Shown here one piece after another: positions 47,501 through 61,000 of a DNA stretch of 64,000 bases. The stretch comes from Tyto alba (Eukaryota; Chordata; Aves; Strigiformes; Tytonidae): assembly GCF_018691265.1 (NCBI RefSeq), contig NW_024881278.1:8618001-8682000 (forward strand), in the 5' to 3' direction. How positions within the stretch are numbered: position 1 is the first letter of the stretch; the number at the start of each line of letters is the position of its first letter. The position numbers were made by a program, and so were the translations under genes. The notes under the pieces are model-generated. The model had not been told where the DNA came from, made no database searches, and saw nothing but the letters and a program-made list of their open reading frames with translations.

Positions 47501-50500
47501 GCACTCACAAAATATAAATAAATCATGGACATTAATTAACTTAAAAAAACCCCTGCTGTACATGATGATTTCAACAAATGTAAATAACAAATTTGAAAAC
47601 AAAGAGGAAAAAAAAAGTTGTGACGCCTGGCAGAACTGAGTACATCCTCCTGGCCACATTTAACAAAACTTCAATCCCTCATGCCTTACCTCTGTGGTGT
47701 CTGTTGAAACAAGGGCGTAGGACCTCGCCAAGACTCCTGGGGTCTAAGATCTAAGGGGTAAAACAAAACGTTAAAATAAAAAAGAGCAAGTATACTTAAA
47801 GAACCGTGTTCAACTTACTCTTACACACGCCTAAAAACTTGTTTTAAGAAGTCAAACAGAAAAGCTCAAACTGGGTATGATACCAAATACATTTCACCAT
47901 GCCGTTGGTTACTATTGCTGGTTTTGATAGAGCCCTTCATGTCCATCAGTGGCAAGCTTAATACTAATTAAAGGCAACTTAAAAATATACATATACACAC
48001 ATGCACACCACTGTGTCATCATCACAACACACCATATTTGTGAGTAACAAATATTTAATACTCAAAATATGTGCAAGTTTCCCTCTGATTAGGCTAAGTT
48101 ATTCTATAAAGCAAACTAAAAGAATGACCAGAGTACGTAATAAAGCAAACTGTTCCACTTCATTCATGTTTAAATATATACATATGTATATGTAAAGTTA
48201 TATTTAAGATCTCTTTTAAGACAGTAAAAATATATTTAAAAGTTAGACTAGACAATGATAATATAATAATAAAAATCTATTCATGATCTCTCAGATAATG
48301 TAATCAGACTGAATTAAACCTTCCTGGGTAAAAACTTGGCTAGAGACCTAGCACTGCAGTTATAAGAACCTGCAATGAAGAAGACCACCCACTTCTCAAT
48401 TGTTTTTTCGACCCAAATTAACTCTTTACAAAGACGTAGCAGTAACAACATTGCTTTAACAGGACATGCAATTAAACAGTTGTTGTTCTTCTAAATAAAC
48501 TGGTCAGCAAACAGGATAAAAGAAACAGCTAATCAATAGCTCCCTGGTCTGTCCACAACACTCAAATTGTGCATCAATCAAAAGCTTCAGTTTCAGTGAC
48601 ACCTTTGATTATTTTCAATGGTGTTTAAGTGTGACCTAATTTCAACAGCTGGTTCCAGAAGTTGTCTAATGGATGCACTGGGACAGGACAGCAATGCCCT
48701 GTTAAACTGCTGATATTCAAGTACACTAAAGCTTTGCAGTAGCCTGAAAGAAAAAGAGGAGGGGGGAAAAAAAACCAACACAAACAGGCCACAGAGGAAA
48801 AATCTGCGCCTCTCCCCTAACTCTGGTTTGTCTGCAGGCTGCAATGGTGTGATCCAGATAGAAGCCTTTCACAGCAGCATTCGAACATGCAGGGAGGCTG
48901 CGGGCAGCCCCCATTGAAAGTAACACCATTTTGTCAGGGGAAATAAATTCTGATCCTCAGCAGCATCCTCTGGGCAGAGCTAACCCAGCCCATCCAGCCC
49001 AGCGGTGGTCTGAGCTGCAGAGGGCTGCACACTGCATTTTATTTATTTAGTAAACATTACATGTATACACCCCCACCCCCAACCAATATATACACTTCTG
49101 TCTCTCTCTATATATAAACACACACACACACACAAACATATATACTGTTACCAACTGATGCTCGTAATCAGATATAATTGGTTATTTCATATACACTGTA
49201 ACAAAACCAGCCTAAAGCACAGCAAAGACTAAAGACGGGTATGTGGCACTTTTATACTGATTAGCCTGTGAATTACAAGGACTTTTACATGCACAAACAG
49301 GCTGTACTAACGTGATGCCTTAGTGATGCTGTGTTTTCTTTTGAATACAAGATTAGAGCAACACAAGAAAGCCCAGGCCCATAATGTTGTCCTCTGCTAC
49401 TCTTGGGGAAATGAGCCATGAAGACATAACATTAAACTGAAGTTTTAAAAAAGTACAAAGATGAAATTGCGAAGGAAAAAAAAAAATTGAAACACATGCA
49501 ATACAGAAGAATTGAGTTCTGCTAAAGATGTTTTCAGATGCACAAAGCGTCTCTGTCTATAGCTGCCAACACCTGTAGCTCCTCACCTGCAGCAGCCAGA
49601 ACGAGGACTAGGTTTTGGCTCTGTCACCATAACCAGATCTGCAGGTCTCTGAGGCCTGGCTCAGTTCTTTTGCTTGCTGGGAGACACAAACTTCCAGAAA
49701 AACACCCCTATATTCCAAGAAGAATGATGGCCATATTTCCCACACCCTCCTCCTCTGTGTAGGCTGAGCCAGGCAAGACCCCCAAGTACCTGGACATTTA
49801 TACAGACTAATACAGTCTCCCCCTCCCCAGCCCTCCCCTATCAGAACTTCACATTTTAGTTTAAGTTCATTAACATGTTTTCCATTCCACTGCCAGGGTC
49901 AAATGGTGCTCTAGTGAAAAACCCAGTGAGATGATGCTGGTCTTGTCCTGGTACAGTGTTTCTCATTCATAGAGACCACTGTTTAAGGGCTAGTTAAAAA
50001 CATGTGTCTAATTTAATCACTTTCTTTCCATCTGAAAAAGAAAGGACCCAGCTCTCCTGCTGTAACCACATTGTTTTTCAGCTCTAGGGAACAGTTTAAG
50101 AAACAGTTTAGTGAAATCATTATGAAAACATTTAAAGCCACCTTATTATTATTCATTTGTATGGCTCTAACAGAGAACAATCTTTGAGGGAAAAAGCTTG
50201 AAGCAGTGAATTGCACTTCAAAAAGGTACAAAGTCGGAGAAGAAATGACAATTGATATTTTCTTTAGTCTTCAAAACTTAGGCATTTCCTAGAGCTATAA
50301 GGCCAAATAAACTGCCTTCTCTAGCAGCTCCTCAAGTAACAATTTATCTAATCAGTGTAGCAATCAACGACGAGATTTTGTGTTTACTGATTGCACTAAT
50401 CAAAATCACTTTTCAAATCCAGCTAATTGACAAGTTTACTGACTGAAATGAAAGTCATAAATCAGATATCCTGTGCTGCAGGAACCAAATATGCCATTCA

Positions 50501-53500
50501 CAGAGCAATGCCATACTGCACTTGACTCTCCAAGTTATCAGCACAGACAATTATTCATCAACTGAAAATTGGTACATCAAAGTCAAATCAAAGAACAACA
50601 GTAAGGAACACCCCCGGCAGGCTCTTGAGGAAGAGATGGCACTTTGGTTGACCGCATTGCCCTTCTAGAGTCTAATTTTACTTCATCATACATATAAAAA
50701 CATAATACATAAAATGAAAAGTTGCTCTGCATCAATCCCACAAAATGTGGTAATTTTAACCACATCAGCTCTAGTTTTTCAGGAATGTGGGGGTTCCCAA
50801 TCCAATTATGCCACAACATACATCTGTTCTCTCACAATTATATAGCTGATGAACACAACTTTGACACAAGAGATAACCTGCCCCATTAAGAAAACTCAGC
50901 ATATGCCTTCCCATTCCTTCTAATGGGATTTTCTAGCTGAAGGTATCTTTGACAGACATATTTGTGTTTGAACTGAAGGGTGTGACTGCAAAAGGCAAGA
51001 AGATAGCTGTGCCATCAGATCTAGGAACACCTTTTGGTACTCCTAGACAGACCACTGCCTGGGTAAAAACTGGTCCACGTGCTCAATTCTGACCACAAGT
51101 TTCCATTGGAGCAAATGCACTGTCCACACAGACTGCTCCTGTTCAGTAAGATGACCACCACCTACTGCAGTGAGGTTCAGAGCGCTGTTGACATGCTCCC
51201 ATCCTGACAGGTTTGCCTTACACTCAACCCACACAATCCATAATCCAGGATGTGTTGCAGCGTATGGGTGTGGTCCCACTGGCAAAAGCATCTTTCAGTG
51301 TGAAGGTCAGAAAGATTGATTTCAGCAGAAATTTTGGGCTATGACACTTCAGGTATTCTTCTAACAAGGATTTAAGCAAGAGTTTAAACCTTTGACCAGG
51401 GTGTCTACCTGGTACAAGAGGAGTTAAGATGCACGTGGCTACTTGGCATTGATTAAGTCAACTGCGGCTGTAGTTAGTTGTAAAGACTTCACATTGCAGT
51501 CAGTTTAATTCAGAAGTTAATTAGAGTTTAAAACTAATCTCCAAGGACAGCTTGGTATCGTTAGCAGGCGAGGAGGAGAAACACAACAAAATTAACTGAC
51601 AAAGAATACATTTGCAGCATGTTGCACTGTGGTTTCCCACAAAACCAGAGAGTGCCAGGAACCAGCTTCTCAACTCTGGGATGAAGAGCCCCAGAGAGCA
51701 ACGGCAGGCGTGCAGCCCCCCACTTTGTGAAAAAGCCTTTGTACGATGGCTGCTGGCGGCGTGCGACGCAGCATGCCACAACGGTGGCCGGAGGGACCAG
51801 CGGGTTGACCTGGCACCTCTTCTGGCTGCACAAACAGGAAAGCATGAGGTCAACCTCTGCCTAACAGAAAAAGCAGCATTAAGGAAAGTGGCACAATGAG
51901 ACAAAGGGGGAAAAAAAAAAAACAAACAAAACCTTGCTTTCAAATTTTCCAGGCACACCTGCAGAACCGCAACTGGGGATTCCTGAGGTGATCTGAGGGT
52001 GAGGAAGGGACAGGAGATGAGGGGAAGAAGGGATGCATGAAAAAGCCACCAGACAGCTTTTCTGAGGCCAAGAGGACTGGGATTTCATCTCGATCAGTGG
52101 ATTCAAGCCTCCTCTGACTGAAAGAATGATGGCATTGGGGCATATTTGCATGTGGAGTGCTTCCTATACAACACAAGGTGCTCAGATGCCATGAAGACCA
52201 GAGCTTTCTAAGCACCTAATTGGCAAGATCAGCTCCATGTATGTAACGCACAGAAAACTGCTTTGAAGTAAGTATTTCCCACAAAGCGTCAAGACTCAAG
52301 CTTCAGAAGGCATGAACAGCAGTACAGGGACTGATGGGCTCACGAGTACTTTCTCTCTTCCCAAAACTATGCAGACTTTCTGGTTTTGGAGATTCATACA
52401 AAAATGTGATGCCTGTCTGCCCATTCACCACACTCTTCTTAGAGCATACTCTGTGTTCGTTTAAAAACCACTGCTTTCCATTAATCAAAGTTAGTAACTC
52501 CAGGTTCTCATATTCAATCCATCTCTCCACTTAAACCAATCTCATTCCTCGAACAAGAAAGCTGCTGAATCCACTATTCAACTACACTTCATTTACTTTG
52601 GGACTGGACAATAAGTTTAATTCAGAGTGGCCATACGATATTGCTTATTCATAGTTTCATATCCAGCAAAAAAGTAAGTCGAGTATAAAAATGTTGACAG
52701 CTTCACCATGCAGTAATTGGGTCTTCTATATGTGACAAAACGTGAAGTTCAAAATTTATCTGTCAGCTGTTTAAACTTCAACACATGCATAATTCAATAT
52801 TTCAAGAATTCAGATCAACAGTGAGAACTTCATACTTTAAAGCACCAATTTAGGCAGTTTAGCAAAGCTTTCTCCTGTCTCAATCCCACCATTACAGAAA
52901 TGCAGCTCCTGATCACAAGTAAAGAGACAGGACTCTTAACTAGCACCCTTCTTGGGAGCCCTTCACACAAGCAATTCCTTCCCAGGATGAAGAGCTCCAC
53001 TTTAGATCACATGGGATTTATCTTACAACTTCCAGTGACTCATTAGTTCACCAAGCCAACAGCAGTGGCATCCGTGACCATCTCCCACCACCCCTTTGCC
53101 ACAAGTTGCAACACCTACTGCAGGCAGGAGAAGCCAATACAGCACTGTGACTTATCAATTTGGGTTCAGTCTGGCACCTCAGCAACAACCACAGCCCTTC
53201 TGTCAGTCCTACAATCTCTCCTGATCTGCCACCATGCCTTGCGTGTTAATTATTTTCTGTGGCCAGCATCCTCCTGTTGTTCTCTTCAGGCACAAAGCAC
53301 CAAGCTTCTGCTAAGTCTGCTGATGCTGGTGATACTGAGATTCAGATACATGCTGAATACCTTCTGGAAAACGGACACTAGGACACCTTAGGAGACAAAG
53401 TGCTATTCTTCCTATTGCATTTGAATACTGGGCACAGTATCCAAAATGAGATCCCACTTAAAGGCACATAATTACAGTTTAGTACATAAAGGAAGAGCAG

Positions 53501-55032
53501 TAGAGACGAGCAACACAAGGTTAATGAAGACGGATACCTGAATTCACTTTTTATTTGTATTAGTGCAACAGACCAAACTGAAACAAATATTTTTCAAACT
53601 CAGAAATGTAGAAAGCAGAACCTACTTACTTGACAACAATTTAGGAATCTGCTGCTGCCCACTCAGAAGCGGCCTGGCGTATGGGCTCCCATAAGTTCCA
53701 AGGGGTACTGCATTGGCATACATTCCTGGCATCCCTCTTTCCCTTGGCATTGTATGGCTATTACGTGTAAGAAATAGAAAGGAAAAAGAATAGGATGTTT
53801 TTATGAACGCCATCTTACAGCACAGCTGCTACCCAGCCCATCAAACACTTCAGCTCTCTCCAGTGCGTCAGTGGAGATGTGCACAAACATGATGCAGTGA
53901 CTCGCTTACAGATCAGGGTCCCAGGCACACCACAAAGAAAGCACGGGCTTTGTGAGCTGGTCCCAGAAAAAACTCTGAAGTTTCTATAGCAAGCCACAAT
54001 AAGCAGAAAAACATGTATTTTCAGCAAACTGTTGAAGAGTCCAGTAAAACTGAACTGCTGTCACATCTCCTAAGAAATGGGAGTTGATAGTTGTGGGATC
54101 TGCAAATATCAGCGTGCCAATGTTTGCTAGGCCTTTGCTGTTTTTCCTGTACATTGGAAAAATGTTCAACTACATTGGCATTAATACTTTGATGCTAATG
54201 GTGTCTGCCACCCTGGACAGCAATTTAATGAGCCATCATATGTGATCAATAACACAGCTATACTTTTTTTGTATCTATGACATGAAAGAACATAACATGG
54301 TTCACAAATGTAGCACTGGAACAACTATGCTTTCCAACACACAAATGGAAGGAAGGGTGTTGCTTTTTCTTCTTCCAGCAGCTCCAGAGCCGTAAGATGA
54401 AGAAGGAAGTATTTTCTCTTCCTAAAGTGACACTTGTGGTCAGTTGTTCACAGAGTTTACTTTTATTTGTTAGTAATAAAATCTCCATTAAAACATTCTC
54501 TTTTCTGGCTCTGAAAGGTATGGCTCCTTGCTCTCCCCAGTAAGGAAAACCATTTCCTTTTATGTGTAATACATAACCCCAGCTCATTCTCCCGTCCTGA
54601 GCTCAGAAGCATTCTCGTACTACACTGCAGCACTCGAGAAAGTTACTTGGACTTTCAGAGAACTAATAAATACTTACTGTGGCAATGCCTTGAAAAGTGA
54701 CAAACAAACAGATTTTATGGTGTAACATGCTTCATACAAGGGTTTTTAAAACTTCTTATTTTTTAAAAGAGTAAAAGACATTCCTGTTTTCATAACAGTC
54801 TTAATTATCACTTGTATGCAATACACTCGCTGTACCTTTTGTACTTCAAGCAAATAACCACCAAGCAAGTTGAAAAAGGAAAGCTAGTTAGAAATGTTTA
54901 GTAGAACCTCCCTCCAAATCAAGAAGAATGCAAGGCATTACTGCAAAATTATAGTAATATACAGTTTTCATCAATACTGAATTTAAATATCACATGCCAA
55001 AGTTTCCAACATGAACCCTGTTTTGTTGCTTT

Positions 55033-55074
<42 letters not shown>

Positions 55075-58000
55075 AAAAAAGCAATGAGTAGAGTCATCTC
55101 AGGAAGGCAGTCACAGTAACAATGCCATTGGTCTTACCCTAAAGTTCTAAACGCTGACTGGTCCAAATGGACAGGTTTTCTGTCTCGGTTAAAACCAAGC
55201 TGCGGTCTCCATGGCCTGCCATCATTGTTGGTTTTTTCCCAGTCTCCTGGCTTCAGAACTGGAGCAGGTTTCCTTAATATTAAAAACAGTTCCAGAAATA
55301 CTTATCAGAGCAAATAATCAGATTAATGAGAGAAAATGGAATTATTTGAAAACTGACAACTGATACTTACTTTGCACCAGGTAACACTGTAGCCTTGAAA
55401 ACAAAGTCTTCATCAAATTGTGGATCTTTGAAAGAGATACTAGGAGAAAGTATCTGAGGATTAGGTTTACTTGATAATTAAGACACAGAAGATCAAAAAT
55501 TAATTGCTGCTTTATTAACAGTGATGTACACAACAGAAAAGATAAGATTGAATAACCCATGACTTAAACTGTAAAGTGCATTTATTGCACATGGATATAC
55601 TGACTATAGTGAACTTGGATGTTGCAATTATTTTCCACAGGCTGACCTTTCTCCTCCCCTGTATCAGTAACCAGTCCAAAAGAAAGTTTAATGTCTAGAA
55701 AACAGCTACTTCTATGTATGGTAATGAAAGTGTTTTCTGCAGACCCTTGAGCACAAATCCTCTAGTCAAAGCACTGATTGTACTTGATTAAGTTCAAAGG
55801 CTGCCACAGCAGAGACAGGAAGGATATCAGCTTGCTATGCAGTCTAGTCAAAAGTATACAAAATTTAGAAGTGGGATTTCCTGGGCCAGGGAGCTTTTAT
55901 CCTGAAAGGCAGCTCTGCAGTTGCATGTAGTTCCCGGGGAGGGACATACACCTATTTTCAGTGACATCTCACAGACCCAGCATTTTGACCTGTCTAGTAT
56001 TAGACAAACTAAATAGTAACAGAACAAAAAGTGGCCAAAAGCTTAATTGCTGCTGATACAATGCATTATTTAGCAGGTTGGGTTTGCTCCAGGAAAATTC
56101 ACCCATACTCCTAGCAATTCCAGTCTCCTGGTGCAAGTATCCAGGTCTCAGGTAGGTCCCACCAGAGATGTGTTTGGAGTAGACGGCACCAATCTGCTTC
56201 CTGTTCTCTCACTACCTGCCGTTTGATATAGAAGAATGCTTGGGATGCCAAGAAAGATAAAGTAAACAGCTAAGCAGAATAATCTCACTGTTCCAGCTGA
56301 AATATCTGTCTTTCAGCACAGAGAATGAATGAGACTGGAAGGAAAGAGAATAATGGTCCCCTGGAAAATTCAGCCCAAGTCACAAGAACTGAAGAGCAGA
56401 ACCATGACTGCTCATACTATCTCAAAAGACAGGAAGAAAAATCCTTGCAATAGAGAAATGGACAGAAGCGTAAAACAATTCAAACCTCCTGACAGTGGCA
56501 GATAGAAAGCCAAAAACTACCTTTAACTCATCACTCAGTGTAATTAAATCCCCATTTCAGACATCCTTTCAACAATATCCTGACAAGTCACAACTCAGCA
56601 TTTCGTATTGCCTGTAGATAGTTGTTCTAGCTGAAACAAGTTATGCCTCATTGGAGTTAAAAATTATGCAGACAGATCACAAGTGATTTTCAGTGTCTCA
56701 GGTGTATTATGTGGCTCAAGAAGTGAAAGGTTATAGGCTCAAGCATTACATACCCATTATACTGCACCAAATTAAGTGAAAATGACATACAACACACTAC
56801 ATCTACAGAAATTTCCTCTCAAGTGCAAGAGTAATTAAAATTTTCTGTGACCACAAGATTTACTCTTGAAAACTCTGCACTGTTTTTCATTCATTATAAA
56901 TATTATTATTCTCCCAAACATCGCATTAAGGCAAAGTTAGTATTACTCCTTTACTTCTTAAGGACATGAAGCTTATATTCTCAGGCATCCTCTGAAAATT
57001 GCTAGGGATAAAAATCAATAAAAAACCAAGAGGCAAAAATCAAGAGCTGCGGGGCTTTCAATCAATACCAAATTCTGTCTTGGAGGCTTGCTCTCATGAA
57101 CATGTGGTTTAATTTAAAAGGCTTGATACAGACTATCAAGTTCTGTAGGTGCTGCTCTTTGCTTGCCAAAGAGTGAGAAGTCCCAACACAGAGTGAGCAG
57201 AAAAGCAACAGGAAGAAATATGATGTATTTCTGACGGGATGAAACCCAGTGTGTTTGATACACTCAGAAACAACTATTTTGGACATCCCTGCAGGGCACG
57301 CCACTAGACACACTCTGCTTAACCCCTCTAACACAAGCTTGCTGTGTTACAACATAATATCTTGGATTCAATTCTCACAGAATACCAGAAATGTTTAAAT
57401 TAAAAGCTTCAATTTTATTAAGAGATGGATTCTGTTGCAAATTCACCAACACAAAACACAAGAATAAAATGAGTTTTGATTTCTGTATTTTGTACGCCAC
57501 TGAATTAAAACCCAGAGTTTACTTACCTGACTGCAGAATTTTGTGCAAGATCACGCAGCATTGGAACAGGAGACTCCACTGTCCTGGTAAAGAGAAAAAA
57601 ACATCATGTAACATATTTCTCAGCATTTGCTCTGTGTTCTCTGTTGCTACCACTTCTGTTCCTCTGTTAACTAAGCCTGCGACACATAAAAGGGATTTCA
57701 AAATTAACTTGCCTTTCCCCTAAATCAAATACTTCTATAAGCAATGGAATTACTGAATCCTTATTTCTTAATGTCATTACTTTTGCAGCTGATCTGTGTG
57801 GATTCTCTAGTGTCTAACAGTGGGTTCACACACTTCCCACTACCCAGCAGCCTATTTACAAACCTTAGTACTGTTTATTCTGCACCTTGGAAACCTCCCT
57901 GGACTGCTAGAGTTTGATTATAACAAGTCAACAGGTTCTAAGAGGGCAGGAGAAGACCAGACACAGACACCATGAGGACACAAACCTGCTTCATTGGGAT

Positions 58001-61000
58001 GAAAAAGGCTTTGAAGTAAAAAAAAAAAAAAAAAAAAAAAATTTAGCAGTTGTTTTACACAGCACTTAGAGTTTCCTTTAGAGAGATTTAATAGGCTGAG
58101 ATAGAGTTGCATCTTAACGTTTTCCTTCTTTCCTCCAGAAAACTTCACCCCTTCAATTCAAGCAGACAAACAACACGCTTGAGACAATTACTCTTATCCA
58201 CCAGAAACCAGATTTCTTTGTTTACCCTACTGCAGACAGCTATCACAGACCCATGCTACACATAGGGATCACAAACTCTGTGCTGACTAAATTCAATCCA
58301 AATATTTTTAGCATAGTAAGACTTACTTTGCAGTGGCAATATAAGTGCCTGCTCATCTTCACAAAATTCCTAGCAAACTACTTCTCTAGGCAAAACAAAA
58401 CAAACAAAAAACAACAACAACAACAACAACAAAAATTCTCTTGCCCTATCTAGGGACGACAGTGGCAAAAGGGTTTTTATTTTTCCTGCATTGCTGTTCC
58501 CTCCAAGAACAGCTCTGAGTTGCTCATAGTCTTCACAAGCCATGATAGGAATAGAGAAATGTGTACTAGTGACTGTGACCTAGGATACACTATCTGTCCA
58601 ACAAAATCGGAGTGTTTATGCATTTAATGCAAATGAGTTACTGAACACCTGCTTATGCCTCTAAGCAAAGTTCAATAAATGAATGCACATGCTACAATGT
58701 GAAGATTACACTGATAACTTCTCAAACTAAATGCATTATCTGGAAAACAAAAAACATCAGCATTTTTTGTATGTGTAGCTAGTAACAGTCCTGAATTTAG
58801 TGCTATAGCTTAAATGGAAAATGGCAAAATATATCCCATATAAATCTGTATCTGGATTTTTCTTTAATGCAATTAAGATTAGCATATAAAAAGCAGAGTT
58901 GTTGGTTTGGGTTTTTTTAAACAGCATGAACTATTGGAAGTTACAGACAGCATTAAATTAACATTCATACAAAAGCAGAGAGGCCAAAACAACATGACCT
59001 TACTGAATCACTGATCACTACTACTTTTATTATATAGGCCCTGCTTACCTATTAAATTTCAAACATTACTAGGTACATAAAAATCAGTCTTCCATAACTG
59101 AAATAACAAACAAACAAAAAAGTTCCATCAGCAGTTCAACACACACATTAGAGCACTTTAGAGATTTCTGATGCTGCTTTAAAAGCTTAGGTCTGAAATA
59201 AAAAAATATAGGATCATAGAATGTAAGTTTTACTTGCTTGGTTTTCTACATATGCTGATGATAATACACACTGACAATGAAACCCAGCAGAAAAACATGT
59301 TCAGCCTCAGAACTAAATACATTGCCTTGTCAGGAGTTCCAGGTTTCTCACTGTAGGCACAAAGATATTTTTATTTAAATGCAGGCATAACTTAAGGAAA
59401 TGTCCTTTAGCATCAAACAACTCATAACAAAAGCCATACTCACTGATCTGGAAGAACGGCATTTTCATTCAGTGTAAGCTTTCCCTGGATTCCATGGCAC
59501 AGCTCTGGAGGTATATCCACTGGCTATGGAAAAAAAGTAATTTTTCAGCTGAAGCACTTTGTTAGAGCTCCACCCTCACCATTTACACAGTCCCTTAAGA
59601 ACAAGTACAACCTACCTCTGTATTTTTGGTCTTGTACTGTTCTACAACAAAGTCACAGAGTGGATGGTGTTTTCCAACAAAGAGAACATCACCACCAAGG
59701 CTATTTCTTCTGCCTAGAAAAGATGAAGAGAATGGGATCATCGTTTAGAGCAAAAAGGGAAGGAAGAAATATAGCAGACCAGCACACCATCCTGTTGACA
59801 GCCCCACAAAAGAAAAGTTTCATTGTGATTTAGGAGAAAGTTTTGAACATTCCTTAGAAAGACAGAGTCTCTGCCCAGAACAGGATGTCTCTGGTCACAA
59901 GGGCAGTTGGCAGACAGTGAAAAAACAGGAATCTTGTGTTCAGTGGGAGGAATGTTGAATTTACAAGATTAATGTTGAAGATACAGACAGGCTGGGTAAA
60001 AAAATAACCAAACCAAAACCCCTAAAAAAACACACACCTCCCAAGCAGTTTACCTACAAGAACCAGTGATTATTTCTGTACAATGGAGAAAATAATACAT
60101 CTATTTGCCTATATAAACTGAACACAAAGCTTCACTTCTCATAACTGGACAAAGCCAGACTACTGGTCAGAACAGCCAATACGCCTACCAAGTTTTATCA
60201 TCAACTCTAACCTTGGAAACAGAGTTTATTCTTTTGATTGTAACACATTAATCTAACAAGGTCTTTGACAGTGCATACTGGTAGAAACTTTTCATATGAT
60301 TAGGCTGCCATCTAATTTTCAGGTTAAGTCTTATGCAGGTCTACTTGAATAAAAGATAAGTAAGTGAAAGCTACAAAACCAAACCCATTGAGGATCATCC
60401 TAATTTCCAGTACCATACATGAAGAGGCAGCTACTGCCTGCCATAACTCAATCTAACCAAACACCTATTATACCCAGCTCATTGAGGGTGGAACACAGTA
60501 GTAACAACAAGTTGTAACAAAATAACACAATTCTTACTTTCTTCAGGAGTGAGGTCGGGGTAGACTTCTTCCAGGGCAGCTCTAAGGCGTCTCTCATCAA
60601 CAAATGGCAATAACGCAACACCTACCAAAACCAAAACATGATTTCTTCCACACTTGTTGAAAAAAACAAAACAAAACCAAACCCACTAGCATGGAAAGCT
60701 CCAATAGATTCTTTACCTAAGAAACAACTATGATATCAGTCACAGAAAAGAAAACCCTACATTTTCAGAGGCTGTGACCCTGTAGGCTGTTTAGAGAAAA
60801 ATAGTTCAGTGGTAGCATAGATTTAAAAGGGAAACTTATCTCCAAGCACCCCTCCATACTCCTCCTCCTCCCCAGTCCTGGGCAGACACTGGGAAGCAGT
60901 AACTTCTACCCACACCTGCCTCACTGAGGAACAAGATGAGCTCAGTAAGACAGTCATTATTTGTCTCATTTGCTACGGATAGTCCCCTGACAGAACTCAA

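Noticed and set aside
59210..59225. Possible CR1 terminus on the minus strand (ATCATAGAAT)
   Set aside because: The ten-base match stops there, and the adjoining sequence does not continue as CR1.
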